Shown piece after piece: positions 55,294 through 64,000 of a stretch of DNA of 64,000 nt. Where the stretch lies: the NCBI RefSeq assembly GCF_000353285.1, contig NZ_KB731324.1, forward strand, positions 3,676,577 through 3,740,576. The letters run 5' to 3'. Source of the DNA: Leptolyngbya boryana PCC 6306 (GTDB lineage: Bacteria; Cyanobacteriota; Cyanobacteriia; Leptolyngbyales; Leptolyngbyaceae). How positions within the stretch are numbered: position 1 is the first letter of the stretch; each line of letters opens with the position of its first letter. Position numbers and translations under genes: made by a program. The notes under the pieces are model-generated. The model saw nothing but the letters and a program-made list of their open reading frames with translations, was not told the DNA's origin and searched no databases.

Positions 55294-55788
55294 TCAGATT
55301 ACCAGCCTATTAATTTCTGATAGTTGCTTGATAAATAAAACCCTATCTTCTCCTGAGCCATCGTAATCTGGATGGAAAGGCACTCCATTTCTCTCAGCAT
55401 TACTAGGTTCAGCCTCAAATCCCAAGCGTAGATGATAAGCGATCGAGTCTTGATTAACCGGGGAAGTTACACACCTAACTCGAACCCGCTCAAACCTTTG
55501 CACCACTTGAAAGAACTGTTGATACAAAGCACTTCCTACACCTTGCGTCCTAAAATCCGGGTGAATTCCAACAAAGTGAATATATGCTTCTTCCGAGTGA
55601 CTCTGCGATAAGAAGCCAATTAAAAAACCAATAATTTTTTGATCAATTTCTGCGATGAAACTTGTCTCACAAAAGTGAACAAAAAAGAGCTTAGGGAGCA
55701 TATCTCTCATCTGTCTGCCGCCCCACCATTCATTCACAACACAAATAATGGATTGATAGTCACTGGGCTGCACATTCCGAATTTTCAT
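55294..55788 (-). CDS. GNAT-family N-acetyltransferase
   Basis: 164 residues. MKIRNVQPSDYQSII begins a GNAT fold, and the acetyl-CoA motif GIHPDFRTQGVGSALYQQFF is intact, followed by VNQDSIAYHLRLGFEAE. Family is broad; target unknown. It lies against the toxin remnant in opposite orientation. Confidence 0.9.
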   Translation of the reverse strand: MKIRNVQPSDYQSIICVVNEWWGGRQMRDMLPKLFFVHFCETSFIAEIDQKIIGFLIGFLSQSHSEEAYIHFVGIHPDFRTQGVGSALYQQFFQVVQRFERVRVRCVTSPVNQDSIAYHLRLGFEAEPSNAERNGVPFHPDYDGSGEDRVLFIKQLSEINRLVI

Positions 55789-55950
55789 GCGATTTCATTC
55801 AAATCGTTGCGATTTCAGATTGGGTTGACGCTAGCTCAAACGGTAACAGCTTGATTGATTCTGGATACAGCCTCAGAGATTCATAGGTTCTTTCATCTCG
55901 ATCGACTTGACTTCGATACAATCAGATCCGTCCGTCTATGCGCTATCTCT

Positions 55951-56166
55951 GTGAATTCCATCACGCTTCAAACGATGGACCACCCGCTCCTCCCCAAAGT
56001 CCTCGAACTGGATCAAGTTTGTTTCAACGGACTTTGGGCAATCGCAGGGTATCACCGAGAAGTAGACAGCCTCAATCGTGAATTAATCGCACTCTTATCT
56101 GGGGATCGCTCGATCGGATATAGGGTGACCGTTTTGTATCAGATTTGTTCTTTAGCGCAGTTCTAA
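55951..56166 (+). pseudogene. Truncated duplicate of rimI (5' part only)
   Basis: GTG 55951 starts VNSITLQTMDHPLLPKVLE, almost identical to the intact rimI at 57348 through LIALLSGDRSIGY. At about 56123 the similarity ends, and the frame closes at 56166 within unrelated sequence (71 residues). The upstream DNA, with a TACAAT-like box, is duplicated too. The acetyl-CoA motif is lost, so no acetyltransferase activity can remain. Confidence 0.8.
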
Positions 56167-56898
56167 CCCTGTCGCCGTAAAGCGCAACCGATCTGGGCGC
56201 ACTCCCAAAGCAGTTTCGAGAGAAACTCCAGCGATCGAGCGGTAGGTTTCGAGCAACTCTTGGTCTTTCTCCTCGGTTGCTACTACATAGCCCGCTAGAG
56301 GCAGAGTCGCCATCAGAACAAAGGTTTCATAGAGCTTTTGACGCTCTTGGCTGTTCAGTGCTTTGAAGGTTGCCGAAGAACCGAAGGCAGCATCGACGTT
56401 AGCTTGGAGATTCATCAGCGCAGTTTCACTGGGTTCCTCGCCGTAATGCACCATGTAGCAAACCCCGACCAAGTAGGTGAATGCCATCGCGACATTGTTA
56501 GGGCGACCCAGACGTTGGGCTTCTTGCTCGAAAGCAGTGAAGCCCCCGATAAAAGTTTCGTTCAACTGACTTAGTATAGTGGGGTCGTTGCTCAAACTCT
56601 GAGAAAACTGCGTCACCAGCAGGCGTTGCGGACTGGAGCTAAAGCTTGTTTGTGGGGCGGTTTGAGCTTGGGCGCGGGCAGTGGTTTGCGCACTCCGGTC
56701 ACTGTTGTTGCGCCGATTGATGCTATCAAGCCGTGTCTGAGTTTCACGAACCATTGCAGCATTTTTCTGGATGCTGAGGTAGGCATTCATGTTGCTGAAG
56801 CTGAGACTGCTAGGTGCGCCAAACTGAGCCGAAGCTGGGCTACCAAAGCCAGCAGTGATGAAGACGGTTATGAGGATGGCACGAATGGATGGGTTCAT
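56152..56898 (-). CDS. Secreted protein of unknown function, 248 aa
   Basis: Signal peptide (1-25, ending SPASAQ), then a Ser/Gln/Ala-rich linker (60-92) and a helical domain (95-248) with NVAMAFTYLVGVCYMVHYG and LNSQERQKLYETFVLMATLPL. Such secreted proteins are frequent in cyanobacteria (DUF6683-like); no enzyme motif was seen. It sits between the truncated and the intact rimI copies. Confidence 0.75.
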   Translation of the reverse strand: MNPSIRAILITVFITAGFGSPASAQFGAPSSLSFSNMNAYLSIQKNAAMVRETQTRLDSINRRNNSDRSAQTTARAQAQTAPQTSFSSSPQRLLVTQFSQSLSNDPTILSQLNETFIGGFTAFEQEAQRLGRPNNVAMAFTYLVGVCYMVHYGEEPSETALMNLQANVDAAFGSSATFKALNSQERQKLYETFVLMATLPLAGYVVATEEKDQELLETYRSIAGVSLETALGVRPDRLRFTATGLELR

Positions 56899-57347
56899 CG
56901 GTTCTTCTGTTATGGGTCTTGAAGTTTACACAGTTGAGAACTTGAGCATTACAGCACCCTGCGCCAAAACGATCGCATAGAAGGCTTAAAACTTTTGCCT
57001 TCACATAATTTCCTTAGCTGAGGAAGGATCCAGTCTAAACTTTTCTAGAACGAGTGTCCAGGAGTAATTTATACAGTAAACAATGATGAGTTATCGCATC
57101 TTCTCATTTACCAATCAGCGTTGACGCGATCTCGTCAACTTGTCTAATTGCTGCTAATTTCAACCCGTGCTTCACCTGATTTCAAAAGCTCTCATGCTTC
57201 TAGCAATGCTACCCTTAAAATCTCCTGCATTCGCGAGTTGAAAGTCTTGCCTCAAGCATCTCTCAAGCCCGCATCGTGAGTGATCAAAATTTTCTCATAT
57301 CGATCGCACTTCGATACAATCAGATTCGTTCTGTTCATCCTATCCCT
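56899..57347. other. Intergenic, 449 bp, rimI upstream
   Basis: Contains the rimI promoter region with TACAAT at 57313-57318 and the left part of the duplicated segment (about 57299-57347, also at 55899-55950). No gene, RNA or repeat beyond that. Confidence 0.5.
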
Positions 57348-57926
57348 GTGAATTCCATTACGCTACAGACAATCGACCACCCGCTCCTCCCCAAAGTCCT
57401 CGAACTGGATCAAATTTGCTTCAATGGACTCTGGACGATCGAAGGATATCAGCGAGAAGTAGACAGCCCAAATAGTGAATTAATCGCGCTCTTATCTGGG
57501 GATCATTTAATTGGCTATGGATGTTTCTGGGCGATCGTAGACGAAGCGCACATTACCATTCTCGCGATTCATCCCGATGATCAACATCAGGGATTTGGAC
57601 AATTGATCTTACTGGCATTGCTCGATCGGGCGCGTCAACGCCAAATGAAACACGCTACGTTAGAAGTTAGAATTTCTAATGAGGCTGCAATCTCTTTATA
57701 CGAAAAGTTCCAGTTTAAAGTTGCAGGTCAGCGTAAGAATTACTACACTGATACGGGCGAAAATGCCTTAATTCTCTGGCGTGGTCAACTACAAACAGCA
57801 GAATTCGAGGATTCTCTAAAGGAAAAGTGGCAACAAATTCGCGATCAACTCCACCAGCAACAATGGACACTCAGCGATCCTGAAGCTTTGCTGAACCTGA
57901 AAAAAATCAGCTTGACTTCTCCCTAA
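57348..57926 (+). CDS. rimI: Ribosomal-protein-alanine N-acetyltransferase RimI
   Basis: 192 residues from GTG 57348 (VNSITLQTIDHPLLPK), the conserved start also found in the truncated copy; a frame from 57276 is not needed. Acetyl-CoA motif HPDDQHQGFGQLILLALLDRA and the C-terminal NEAAISLYEKFQF are typical of RimI, which acetylates the S18 N-terminus. A C-terminal extension of about 45 residues follows the domain. Confidence 0.88.
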   Translation: MNSITLQTIDHPLLPKVLELDQICFNGLWTIEGYQREVDSPNSELIALLSGDHLIGYGCFWAIVDEAHITILAIHPDDQHQGFGQLILLALLDRARQRQMKHATLEVRISNEAAISLYEKFQFKVAGQRKNYYTDTGENALILWRGQLQTAEFEDSLKEKWQQIRDQLHQQQWTLSDPEALLNLKKISLTSP

Positions 57927-58093
57927 AGATTCGATAACAATCTGCCTTTGGTAGTAAATCACACAATTTCAATTCATTCTAACGGCAGGATTTCGTTCGG
58001 TAATCCTCCCATTTGCCTGTTTCGGAACTCCGTAACCGGAGAGTTCGGCTATGCTAGAATCAGACCTACGCAGCAGGTGAATGGAAATACGCC

Positions 58094-60562
58094 ATGTTTG
58101 AACGCTTCACAGAAAAAGCCATTAAGGTGATTATGTTAGCCCAAGAGGAAGCACGCCGCTTGGGTCATAACTTTGTGGGTACAGAGCAGATCCTCCTGGG
58201 TCTGATTGGAGAAGGAACGGGTGTCGCTGCCAAAGTTCTCAAATCGATGGGAGTGAACCTCAAGGACGCTCGGATCGAAGTTGAGAAGATCATTGGTCGC
58301 GGTTCCGGCTTTGTGGCAGTGGAAATTCCGTTTACCCCACGGGCAAAGCGCGTTTTGGAACTCTCGCTTGAGGAGGCTCGCCAACTCGGTCACAATTATA
58401 TTGGAACCGAACACCTGCTCTTAGGATTAATTCGAGAAGGTGAAGGCGTTGCCGCCAGGGTGTTAGAGAATCTAGGCGTTGACCTCTCGAAAGTTCGTAC
58501 TCAAGTTATTCGGATGTTAGGCGAAACCGCCGAAGTCACTTCGGGTGGTAGCCAAGGTCGCACCAAAACCCCGACCTTAGACGAATTCGGCTCAAATCTG
58601 ACGCAGATGGCAGCCGAAGGCAAGCTCGATCCCGTGGTCGGTCGCCAAAAAGAAATCGAACGAGTCATTCAAATCCTGGGTCGTCGGACGAAGAACAACC
58701 CCGTGTTAATTGGTGAGCCTGGGGTCGGTAAAACCGCGATCGCTGAAGGACTCGCTCAACGCATTGCCAATGATGACGTTCCTGACATCTTAGAAGATAA
58801 GCGCGTCGTCACCCTCGATATCGGTCTACTCGTGGCAGGAACCAAGTACCGAGGCGAATTCGAGGAACGCTTGAAAAAAATCATGGATGAAATCCGCTCT
58901 GCCGGAAATGTCATCCTGGTCATTGACGAAGTTCATACCTTAATCGGTGCAGGCGCGGCAGAAGGCGCGATCGACGCTGCCAACATTCTGAAGCCAGCCC
59001 TTGCCCGAGGTGAACTGCAATGTATTGGTGCAACGACGCTCGATGAGTATCGGAAGCACATTGAACGCGATGCAGCGCTCGAACGCCGCTTCCAGCCTGT
59101 CATGGTGGGTGAACCTTCGGTCGATGAAACGATCGAGATCCTCCGAGGCTTACGCGAACGTTATGAGCAGCACCACAAGCTGAAAATTTCAGATGAAGCG
59201 CTAGAAGCAGCCGCGAAGTTATCCGATCGCTATATCTCAGATCGATTCTTGCCGGATAAAGCGATCGACTTGATCGACGAAGCAGGCTCGCGCGTGCGGT
59301 TGATTAATTCTCAATTGCCGCCCGCTGCAAAAGAACTCGATCGCGAACTGCGTCAAGTCCTGAAAGACAAAGATGATGCAGTCAGATCTCAGAATTTCGA
59401 CCGAGCAGGTGAACTGCGCGATCGCGAAATGGAGATCAAAGCGGAAATCAGAGCGATCGCTCAAACCCGCAAAACCGAAGCGACCGATGAAAATGCTTCT
59501 CCGGTGGTCGGCGAAGATGACATCGCGCAAATCGTTGCCTCTTGGACAGGCGTTCCGGTGAACAAACTCACCGAATCTGAGTCTGAGAAGCTGCTGCACA
59601 TGGAAGATACGCTGCACACTCGCTTGATTGGTCAAGATGAAGCGGTGAAAGCAGTATCGCGTGCAATTCGCCGCGCACGGGTGGGCTTGAAGAATCCCAA
59701 TCGCCCGATCGCGTCCTTTATCTTCTCTGGTCCGACTGGGGTAGGTAAAACCGAATTGACGAAAGCCTTAGCAGCTTACTTCTTCGGATCTGAAGAAGCG
59801 ATGATTCGTCTCGACATGTCAGAGTTCATGGAGCGTCACACCGTTTCTAAACTGATCGGTTCGCCTCCTGGATATGTCGGTTACAACGAAGGTGGTCAAT
59901 TGACTGAAGCCGTTCGTCGTAGACCTTACACCGTTGTGCTCTTCGACGAAATCGAGAAAGCGCACCCCGACGTGTTCAACATGCTGCTGCAAATCTTGGA
60001 AGATGGTCGTTTGACCGATGCCAAGGGACGCACTGTAGACTTCAAGAACACACTCTTGATCATGACCTCGAACATTGGTTCTAAGGTGATCGAGAAGGGT
60101 GGCGGTGGACTTGGTTTCGAGTTCTCTACCGAGAACGAATCGGAATCGCAATACAACCGCATCCGCTCCTTGGTGAACGAAGAACTGAAGCAATACTTCC
60201 GTCCTGAGTTCTTGAACCGACTAGATGAAATTATCGTCTTCCGTCAGTTGAACAAGGCAGAAGTCAAAGAGATCGCGGACATCATGCTCAACGACGTGTT
60301 CAAGCGTTTGAAAGAGCAAGGAATTACGCTGCAAGTCACGGAGCGGTTCAAAGATCGCCTCGTTGATGAAGGCTACAATCCGAGCTATGGTGCACGTCCG
60401 CTCCGTCGAGCCATTATGCGATTGCTTGAGGACTCGTTAGCAGAAGAGATTCTATCTGCACGGGTGAAAGATGGCGATATTGCGACGGTTGACGTAGATG
60501 AGAATGGACAAGTGAAGGTACTTCACGGTCAAGAGCGAGAATTGCTGCCAGCAGCAGAGTAA
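58094..60562 (+). CDS. clpC: ClpC, canonical cyanobacterial Hsp100 unfoldase
   Basis: 822 residues. Clp_N double repeat (1-143), AAA1 Walker A GEPGVGKT at 207-214, UVR middle domain around 434-452 ([13 protein letters not shown]), AAA2 Walker A GPTGVGKT near 540 and the LGF ClpP-docking loop. Sequence is that of the essential cyanobacterial ClpC which, with ClpP3/R, degrades regulatory and damaged proteins and uses adaptors such as NblA. A strong terminator follows. Confidence 0.98.
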   Translation: MFERFTEKAIKVIMLAQEEARRLGHNFVGTEQILLGLIGEGTGVAAKVLKSMGVNLKDARIEVEKIIGRGSGFVAVEIPFTPRAKRVLELSLEEARQLGHNYIGTEHLLLGLIREGEGVAARVLENLGVDLSKVRTQVIRMLGETAEVTSGGSQGRTKTPTLDEFGSNLTQMAAEGKLDPVVGRQKEIERVIQILGRRTKNNPVLIGEPGVGKTAIAEGLAQRIANDDVPDILEDKRVVTLDIGLLVAGTKYRGEFEERLKKIMDEIRSAGNVILVIDEVHTLIGAGAAEGAIDAANILKPALARGELQCIGATTLDEYRKHIERDAALERRFQPVMVGEPSVDETIEILRGLRERYEQHHKLKISDEALEAAAKLSDRYISDRFLPDKAIDLIDEAGSRVRLINSQLPPAAKELDRELRQVLKDKDDAVRSQNFDRAGELRDREMEIKAEIRAIAQTRKTEATDENASPVVGEDDIAQIVASWTGVPVNKLTESESEKLLHMEDTLHTRLIGQDEAVKAVSRAIRRARVGLKNPNRPIASFIFSGPTGVGKTELTKALAAYFFGSEEAMIRLDMSEFMERHTVSKLIGSPPGYVGYNEGGQLTEAVRRRPYTVVLFDEIEKAHPDVFNMLLQILEDGRLTDAKGRTVDFKNTLLIMTSNIGSKVIEKGGGGLGFEFSTENESESQYNRIRSLVNEELKQYFRPEFLNRLDEIIVFRQLNKAEVKEIADIMLNDVFKRLKEQGITLQVTERFKDRLVDEGYNPSYGARPLRRAIMRLLEDSLAEEILSARVKDGDIATVDVDENGQVKVLHGQERELLPAAE

Positions 60563-60582
60563 GTTCTAATTCTTGAAAAGTA

Positions 60583-60623
60583 AAAGGGATAGAAAGAGTT
60601 GACTTTCTATCCCTTTATTTTTT
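60583..60623 (+). terminator. Rho-independent terminator after clpC
   Basis: AAAGGGATAGAAAG (60583-60596) pairs with CTTTCTATCCCTTT (60603-60616) in a 14-bp stem with T-run. Confidence 0.92.
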
Positions 60624-60757
60624 TGATGCTATCTATAAGAAATATCAGATCTTTGAAAAACTGCAATAATTCTCGTCCTATAATACGCGTAAGTAGAAAA
60701 TGATGCAGTCGGCAGATTGAATCATTTCTATTGTGAAAGTTGAGGACAAATTGACCT

Positions 60758-61168
60758 ATGGCAAGAAGTAGTTTTTGGGCTGATTTTCAGAAGTTTCTTA
60801 TGCAAGGAAATGTCATTGACCTTGCAGTTGCAGTCATTATTGGTGCTGCTTTTGGCAAAATTGTGACTTCGTTTGTAGAGGATATTATTACTCCGTTAAT
60901 TTTGAATCCGGCTTTGAAAGCTGCTCGAGTTGATAGTTTGCAGAATCTCTCGTACGAAGGAATTAAGTATGGAGTTTTTCTTGCGTCGGTTATCAATTTC
61001 CTGGTGATTGCTTTTGCAATCTTCTTGATGATTCGTGCATTTGAGAAAGCAAAGCGGCGTTTTTCCCGACAAGAAGCGATCGAAGAAGCCGCAGCACCCG
61101 ATCCATTGTTAGTTTCTCAAGAACGTTTGACCAATGCGATCGATCGTTTGGCTTCTAAAATGAACTAA
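60758..61168 (+). CDS. mscL: Large-conductance mechanosensitive channel
   Basis: 136-residue MscL: FLMQGNVIDLAVAVIIGAAFGKIVTSFVEDIITPL forms the N-terminal helix and gate helix (trimmed: NVIDLAVAVIIGAAFG), the second helix is FLVIAFAIFLMIRAF and a short C-terminal helix follows. It releases solutes during hypo-osmotic shock. Confidence 0.95.
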   Translation: MARSSFWADFQKFLMQGNVIDLAVAVIIGAAFGKIVTSFVEDIITPLILNPALKAARVDSLQNLSYEGIKYGVFLASVINFLVIAFAIFLMIRAFEKAKRRFSRQEAIEEAAAPDPLLVSQERLTNAIDRLASKMN

Positions 61169-61280
61169 TTGAATTTCACGATTGAACGATCGCAGTTCAC
61201 TTTTGAGAATCGCGATCGTTCTTTTTAAAGTTAAACCTGAATGAAAAGTTAAGAATTTTAAGACCTCCAACTTCTCGGAC

Positions 61281-61874
61281 TTAAGGAAGTCTTGCAAACA
61301 CTTCGCGAATAAACTCTTGATCATTAATTTGTCGGGCTTGGAGACTCTGTTTCAAAGTGATTAAATCGCTTTTCAGTTTGCGAAGTTCATTCAGTTCGGA
61401 AGTGGGAGTCGGAGTTGGAGATACGACACCTTTTGCATCATCATTTAAGCGTCTCCGAACTGTAAGTGTCGCAATTCCTGTAACAGGAAGTTTGCGAGTT
61501 CTTTGATAAGTTTTAACAGCACTATAAGTCGTGCGGCGGTAGTTGCCGCTCAGCTCAATATCGACTTTCAAAACGATTTTGAGATTGTTTTGTAGAATTC
61601 TCACCGTCTTCTCGATCGAACTTCTCAAATCTGCACCATCGTTTCCGGTTGCTGCCATGTTGCTATCCAATTGGTATTGCAGAATCGCAGCACGGGTGTA
61701 GTCGTCTAAATTCGATAAGACTCGCAGCGAAGTTGTGTCACAGTTAATCGCACCGAGAATGTCACGATCGCAAGCATTCACGCTATTTCCTAACCCATCA
61801 AGTCCTCTAGGACCTAGATAGTATCCCAGTCCATCGAGATTTTCTCGTAGGTCTTGAAGTGAAGTGATTGGCAT
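61281..61874 (-). CDS. Peptidoglycan-binding-like repeat protein, 197 aa
   Basis: From MPITSLQDLRENL, with AGGAG in the preceding 15 bases; a longer frame (to 61949) lies over that site. Two regions, LDDYTRAAILQYQLD and YSAVKTYQRTRKLPVTGIATL, look like PG_binding_1 modules. No signal peptide was seen, so a cell-wall location is unclear. A Pro/Thr linker precedes a C-terminal coiled coil. Confidence 0.72.
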   Translation of the reverse strand: MPITSLQDLRENLDGLGYYLGPRGLDGLGNSVNACDRDILGAINCDTTSLRVLSNLDDYTRAAILQYQLDSNMAATGNDGADLRSSIEKTVRILQNNLKIVLKVDIELSGNYRRTTYSAVKTYQRTRKLPVTGIATLTVRRRLNDDAKGVVSPTPTPTSELNELRKLKSDLITLKQSLQARQINDQEFIREVFARLP

Positions 61875-61978
61875 AGAACGATGCTCCTGAATTTTGCACG
61901 TTTTTACAGACAATTCAGTTTCTATTTTGCTACAAGAAAGCCTGGTCAAAATCGGTAAAGAAGTGGAAGAGAGATAAA

Positions 61979-62605
61979 ATGTCCAAAGACCAAGTTAAAC
62001 GTGCCATGACTCCCGAAACCAAAGCCGAACCTCAAAATCTTCCTGCTTCAGATTCTCCGCCCAAATGGAAAATCTGGTGGGAGAACTTCCAAATTCTATT
62101 TATTGCCTTGATTTTGGCTTTGCTCGTGAGATCGTATGTGGCAGAACCGAGATTTATTCCATCTGATTCGATGGTTCCGACGTTGCGAGTGGGCGATCGC
62201 TTAGTCGTTGAGAAATTGTCGTATCGATCGCATCCACCAGAATTTGGCGACATCATTGTCTTTGATCCACCCCCTCAGTTACAAGAACTTGGATATTCTA
62301 AAGATCAAGCCTTCATCAAGCGGATCATTGGCAAGCCTGGGCAAACGGTCGAGATTAAGTCTGGAAAAGTATTTGTCGATGGTCAGGCCTTACAAGAACC
62401 GTATATTGCTGAACCGCCGAAGTATACGATGCGACCTGCAGCTGTTCCAGCAGATAGCTACTTTGTGATGGGAGACAACCGAAACAATAGTAATGATTCG
62501 CATGTTTGGGGCTTTTTGCCCAAAGATTTTATCTTGGGTCGCGCTTGGATCCGGTTTTATCCATTCGATCGCATTGGACGAGTCAGTATTGATACCAGAT
62601 CATAA
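61979..62605 (+). CDS. lepB: Signal peptidase I
   Basis: 208-residue type I leader peptidase. Catalytic Ser64 in PSDSMVPTL and general base Lys114 in FIKRIIG are in place; one transmembrane helix at about 37-53 and the box GDNRNNSNDSHVWG confirm it. It cleaves signal peptides in the cytoplasmic or thylakoid membrane. Confidence 0.96.
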   Translation: MSKDQVKRAMTPETKAEPQNLPASDSPPKWKIWWENFQILFIALILALLVRSYVAEPRFIPSDSMVPTLRVGDRLVVEKLSYRSHPPEFGDIIVFDPPPQLQELGYSKDQAFIKRIIGKPGQTVEIKSGKVFVDGQALQEPYIAEPPKYTMRPAAVPADSYFVMGDNRNNSNDSHVWGFLPKDFILGRAWIRFYPFDRIGRVSIDTRS

Positions 62606-62749
62606 TGTGAATTTTGCGTGAAGTTTTTCAAAAAAGCCTGTCGTAAAAACAGAGTACACGAATCAGTAGAAACCGAACTTGCTCTACTTGTTTCCTAAAT
62701 CACTTGAATAGGAAATCATTCGGAGATCATTCTCCTGTTGGGTTTCTAC

Positions 62750-64000
62750 ATGTTGAAAATTAACCGCGCAGTTACGTTAGTGTGGCAAAGTTCGCCATTC
62801 TGGACAACGATTCATAGCTTTGTGGCGATTGTTCAAACGCTGTTACCGCTGATCCAGCTTTACTTGATTAAGCTGATTGTTGACAGCATTGCCAGTAGTC
62901 TCAAGGGAACGAGTCAGTCTCAAAATTTTAATCACATTCTATTTCTGTTGATGGGTACAGGAATAGTCATGCTGCTGACTAATTTTGCTGCCGTTATCGC
63001 TGAGTTAGTCTCGACGACTTTATCTCAGCGAGTGACGGATTACATGCAAGTTGTACTCTACAGAAAAGCGATCGAGATTGATTTAGAGTCTTATGAAAAT
63101 CCTCAGTATCAAGACATTCTAGAGCGTGCGAAGTGGGAGGCGCCTCACCGTCCTACTCGAATGTTGAACAATTTGACCTCAATTGGGCAAAGTGCCCTTT
63201 CTCTCATTGTGGTTGCCGGGTTACTCATCACGATGCATTGGGGGTTGATTAGTATTTTAGTCGTTGCCTCGATGCCCATGATGCTTCTGCGGGTTCAACA
63301 GTCTAAAGCGCTTTACAAGTGGCAGCGACATCAAACTGAACTTGAACGTAAAGCTAATTATTTTGGGCATTTACTGTTAGGCGATAGCCCAGCGAAAGAA
63401 ATTCGGCTCTTCAATATTGGCAACTTACTGATTGAATGGGTGCAGGAGTTAAGACAGCAATTGCTGCGAGAAAAGCTTGCGTTGATTACCCGACAAGCCA
63501 GTGCTCGATTGCTCATGCAAGGGATCACGAGCCTTGCAGTTCTTGCAGCGTATGGATTCATGATTGAACAAACGTTGCAGGGGAAATTTCAGCTCGGCGA
63601 TCTCGTCCTTTATAGCCAAGCTCTGCAACGCGGGCAGGGTGCGCTGAAAGATCTCATTGGCAATCTAGCAAGCCTGCATGAAAATCATCTATTTCTTGCT
63701 GACCTGTACGAGTTTTTGGCGATTCAACCCACGATCGCGAAACCTCTTCACCCGACAACTGTGCCATATCCGTTTCGCCGCGGAATTGTGTTTGAAAATG
63801 TCAGTTTTCGATACCAGAATTCTGCCCGTTTTGCACTGAAGCAAATCAATCTTTCTATTCAACCGGGAGAAGTGATTGCACTCGTTGGTGAAAATGGCTC
63901 GGGTAAAACAACATTGGTCAAACTTTTGACTCGACTCTACGATGTCACAGAAGGGCGGATTACGATCGATGGCATTGACATTCGGCACTTCTCGCCTGAC
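62750..64000 (+). CDS. ABC exporter (membrane domain fused to ATPase), partial at right edge
   Basis: Open from ATG 62750 to the window end (417 codons). The N-terminal half has six hydrophobic helices like an ABC exporter, followed by the NBD beginning VFENVSFRYQNSARFALK and Walker A VGENGSGKTTLVKLLTR. The signature and Walker B lie beyond the window. Substrate unknown; multidrug, lipid or peptide exporters share this build. The ribosome-binding site is poor. Confidence 0.85.
   Translation, partial: MLKINRAVTLVWQSSPFWTTIHSFVAIVQTLLPLIQLYLIKLIVDSIASSLKGTSQSQNFNHILFLLMGTGIVMLLTNFAAVIAELVSTTLSQRVTDYMQVVLYRKAIEIDLESYENPQYQDILERAKWEAPHRPTRMLNNLTSIGQSALSLIVVAGLLITMHWGLISILVVASMPMMLLRVQQSKALYKWQRHQTELERKANYFGHLLLGDSPAKEIRLFNIGNLLIEWVQELRQQLLREKLALITRQASARLLMQGITSLAVLAAYGFMIEQTLQGKFQLGDLVLYSQALQRGQGALKDLIGNLASLHENHLFLADLYEFLAIQPTIAKPLHPTTVPYPFRRGIVFENVSFRYQNSARFALKQINLSIQPGEVIALVGENGSGKTTLVKLLTRLYDVTEGRITIDGIDIRHFSPD

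Noticed and set aside
1-64000. CRISPR arrays, prophage or intact insertion sequences
   Set aside because: No spaced direct-repeat array, transposase or phage structural gene could be found on either strand.

Overview
The window is a chromosomal segment of a cyanobacterium, probably a filamentous Leptolyngbya-type strain. This rests on psbK, an allophycocyanin alpha paralog, nblA, a high-light-inducible protein, CP12, the carotenoid desaturase crtD, a glpX-type FBPase/SBPase and very frequent GCGATCGC (HIP1) octamers. It carries ordinary housekeeping and photosynthesis genes plus one accessory stretch at the left end. No rRNA, CRISPR array, prophage or intact insertion sequence was seen.

Region 1 (1-9.5 kb) is the most unusual part. 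It holds a high-light-inducible protein, an RRM protein, a pentapeptide-repeat gene broken by one TGA, a diverged second ClpC, a NACHT-type STAND NTPase with an N-terminal HTH-like segment, an orphan allophycocyanin alpha subunit, a P-II/SbtB-like protein, a decayed fasciclin gene, nblA, two intact pentapeptide-repeat genes, a tiny basic protein and a zinc-ribbon protein. NblA is the known adaptor that brings phycobiliproteins to ClpC, so a private ClpC, an NblA and a spare phycobiliprotein in one 8-kb stretch suggest a phycobilisome-remodelling or stress island. The NTPase gene and the phycobiliprotein gene are each preceded by two copies of the same 10-mer exactly 21 bp apart, and the fasciclin relic has a related upstream region.

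Region 2 (10-19 kb) concerns envelope energisation and phosphate: exbB-exbD converge on a TonB-like gene, then a Pho-box-preceded pstS, an SLH porin and pstC-pstA-pstB. Region 3 (19-27 kb) has a HIT protein, recR (probably starting at ACG), the glycine cleavage genes gcvT-gcvH-gcvP, glgC, a P-loop kinase and a zinc-ribbon protein. Region 4 (27-42 kb) has a Mn/Zn-type ABC transporter, tgt, a DUF29 gene, psbK, a GST, a carboxyl-terminal protease, fructosamine kinase, an M16 peptidase, crtD, tRNA-Leu(CAA), a GNAT, a HEAT protein and cp12.

Region 5 (42-50 kb) carries a signalling set (PAS histidine kinase, CheB-like and CheR-PAS proteins, no receptor), then glpX and hemA. Region 6 (50-58 kb) has a Uma2 protein, a lysA-cdaA-uppS operon, a toxin-antitoxin remnant, acetyltransferases and a partial duplication of rimI flanking a secreted-protein gene. 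Region 7 (58-64 kb) has the canonical clpC, mscL, a peptidoglycan-binding-like protein, lepB and an ABC exporter that runs off the right edge.
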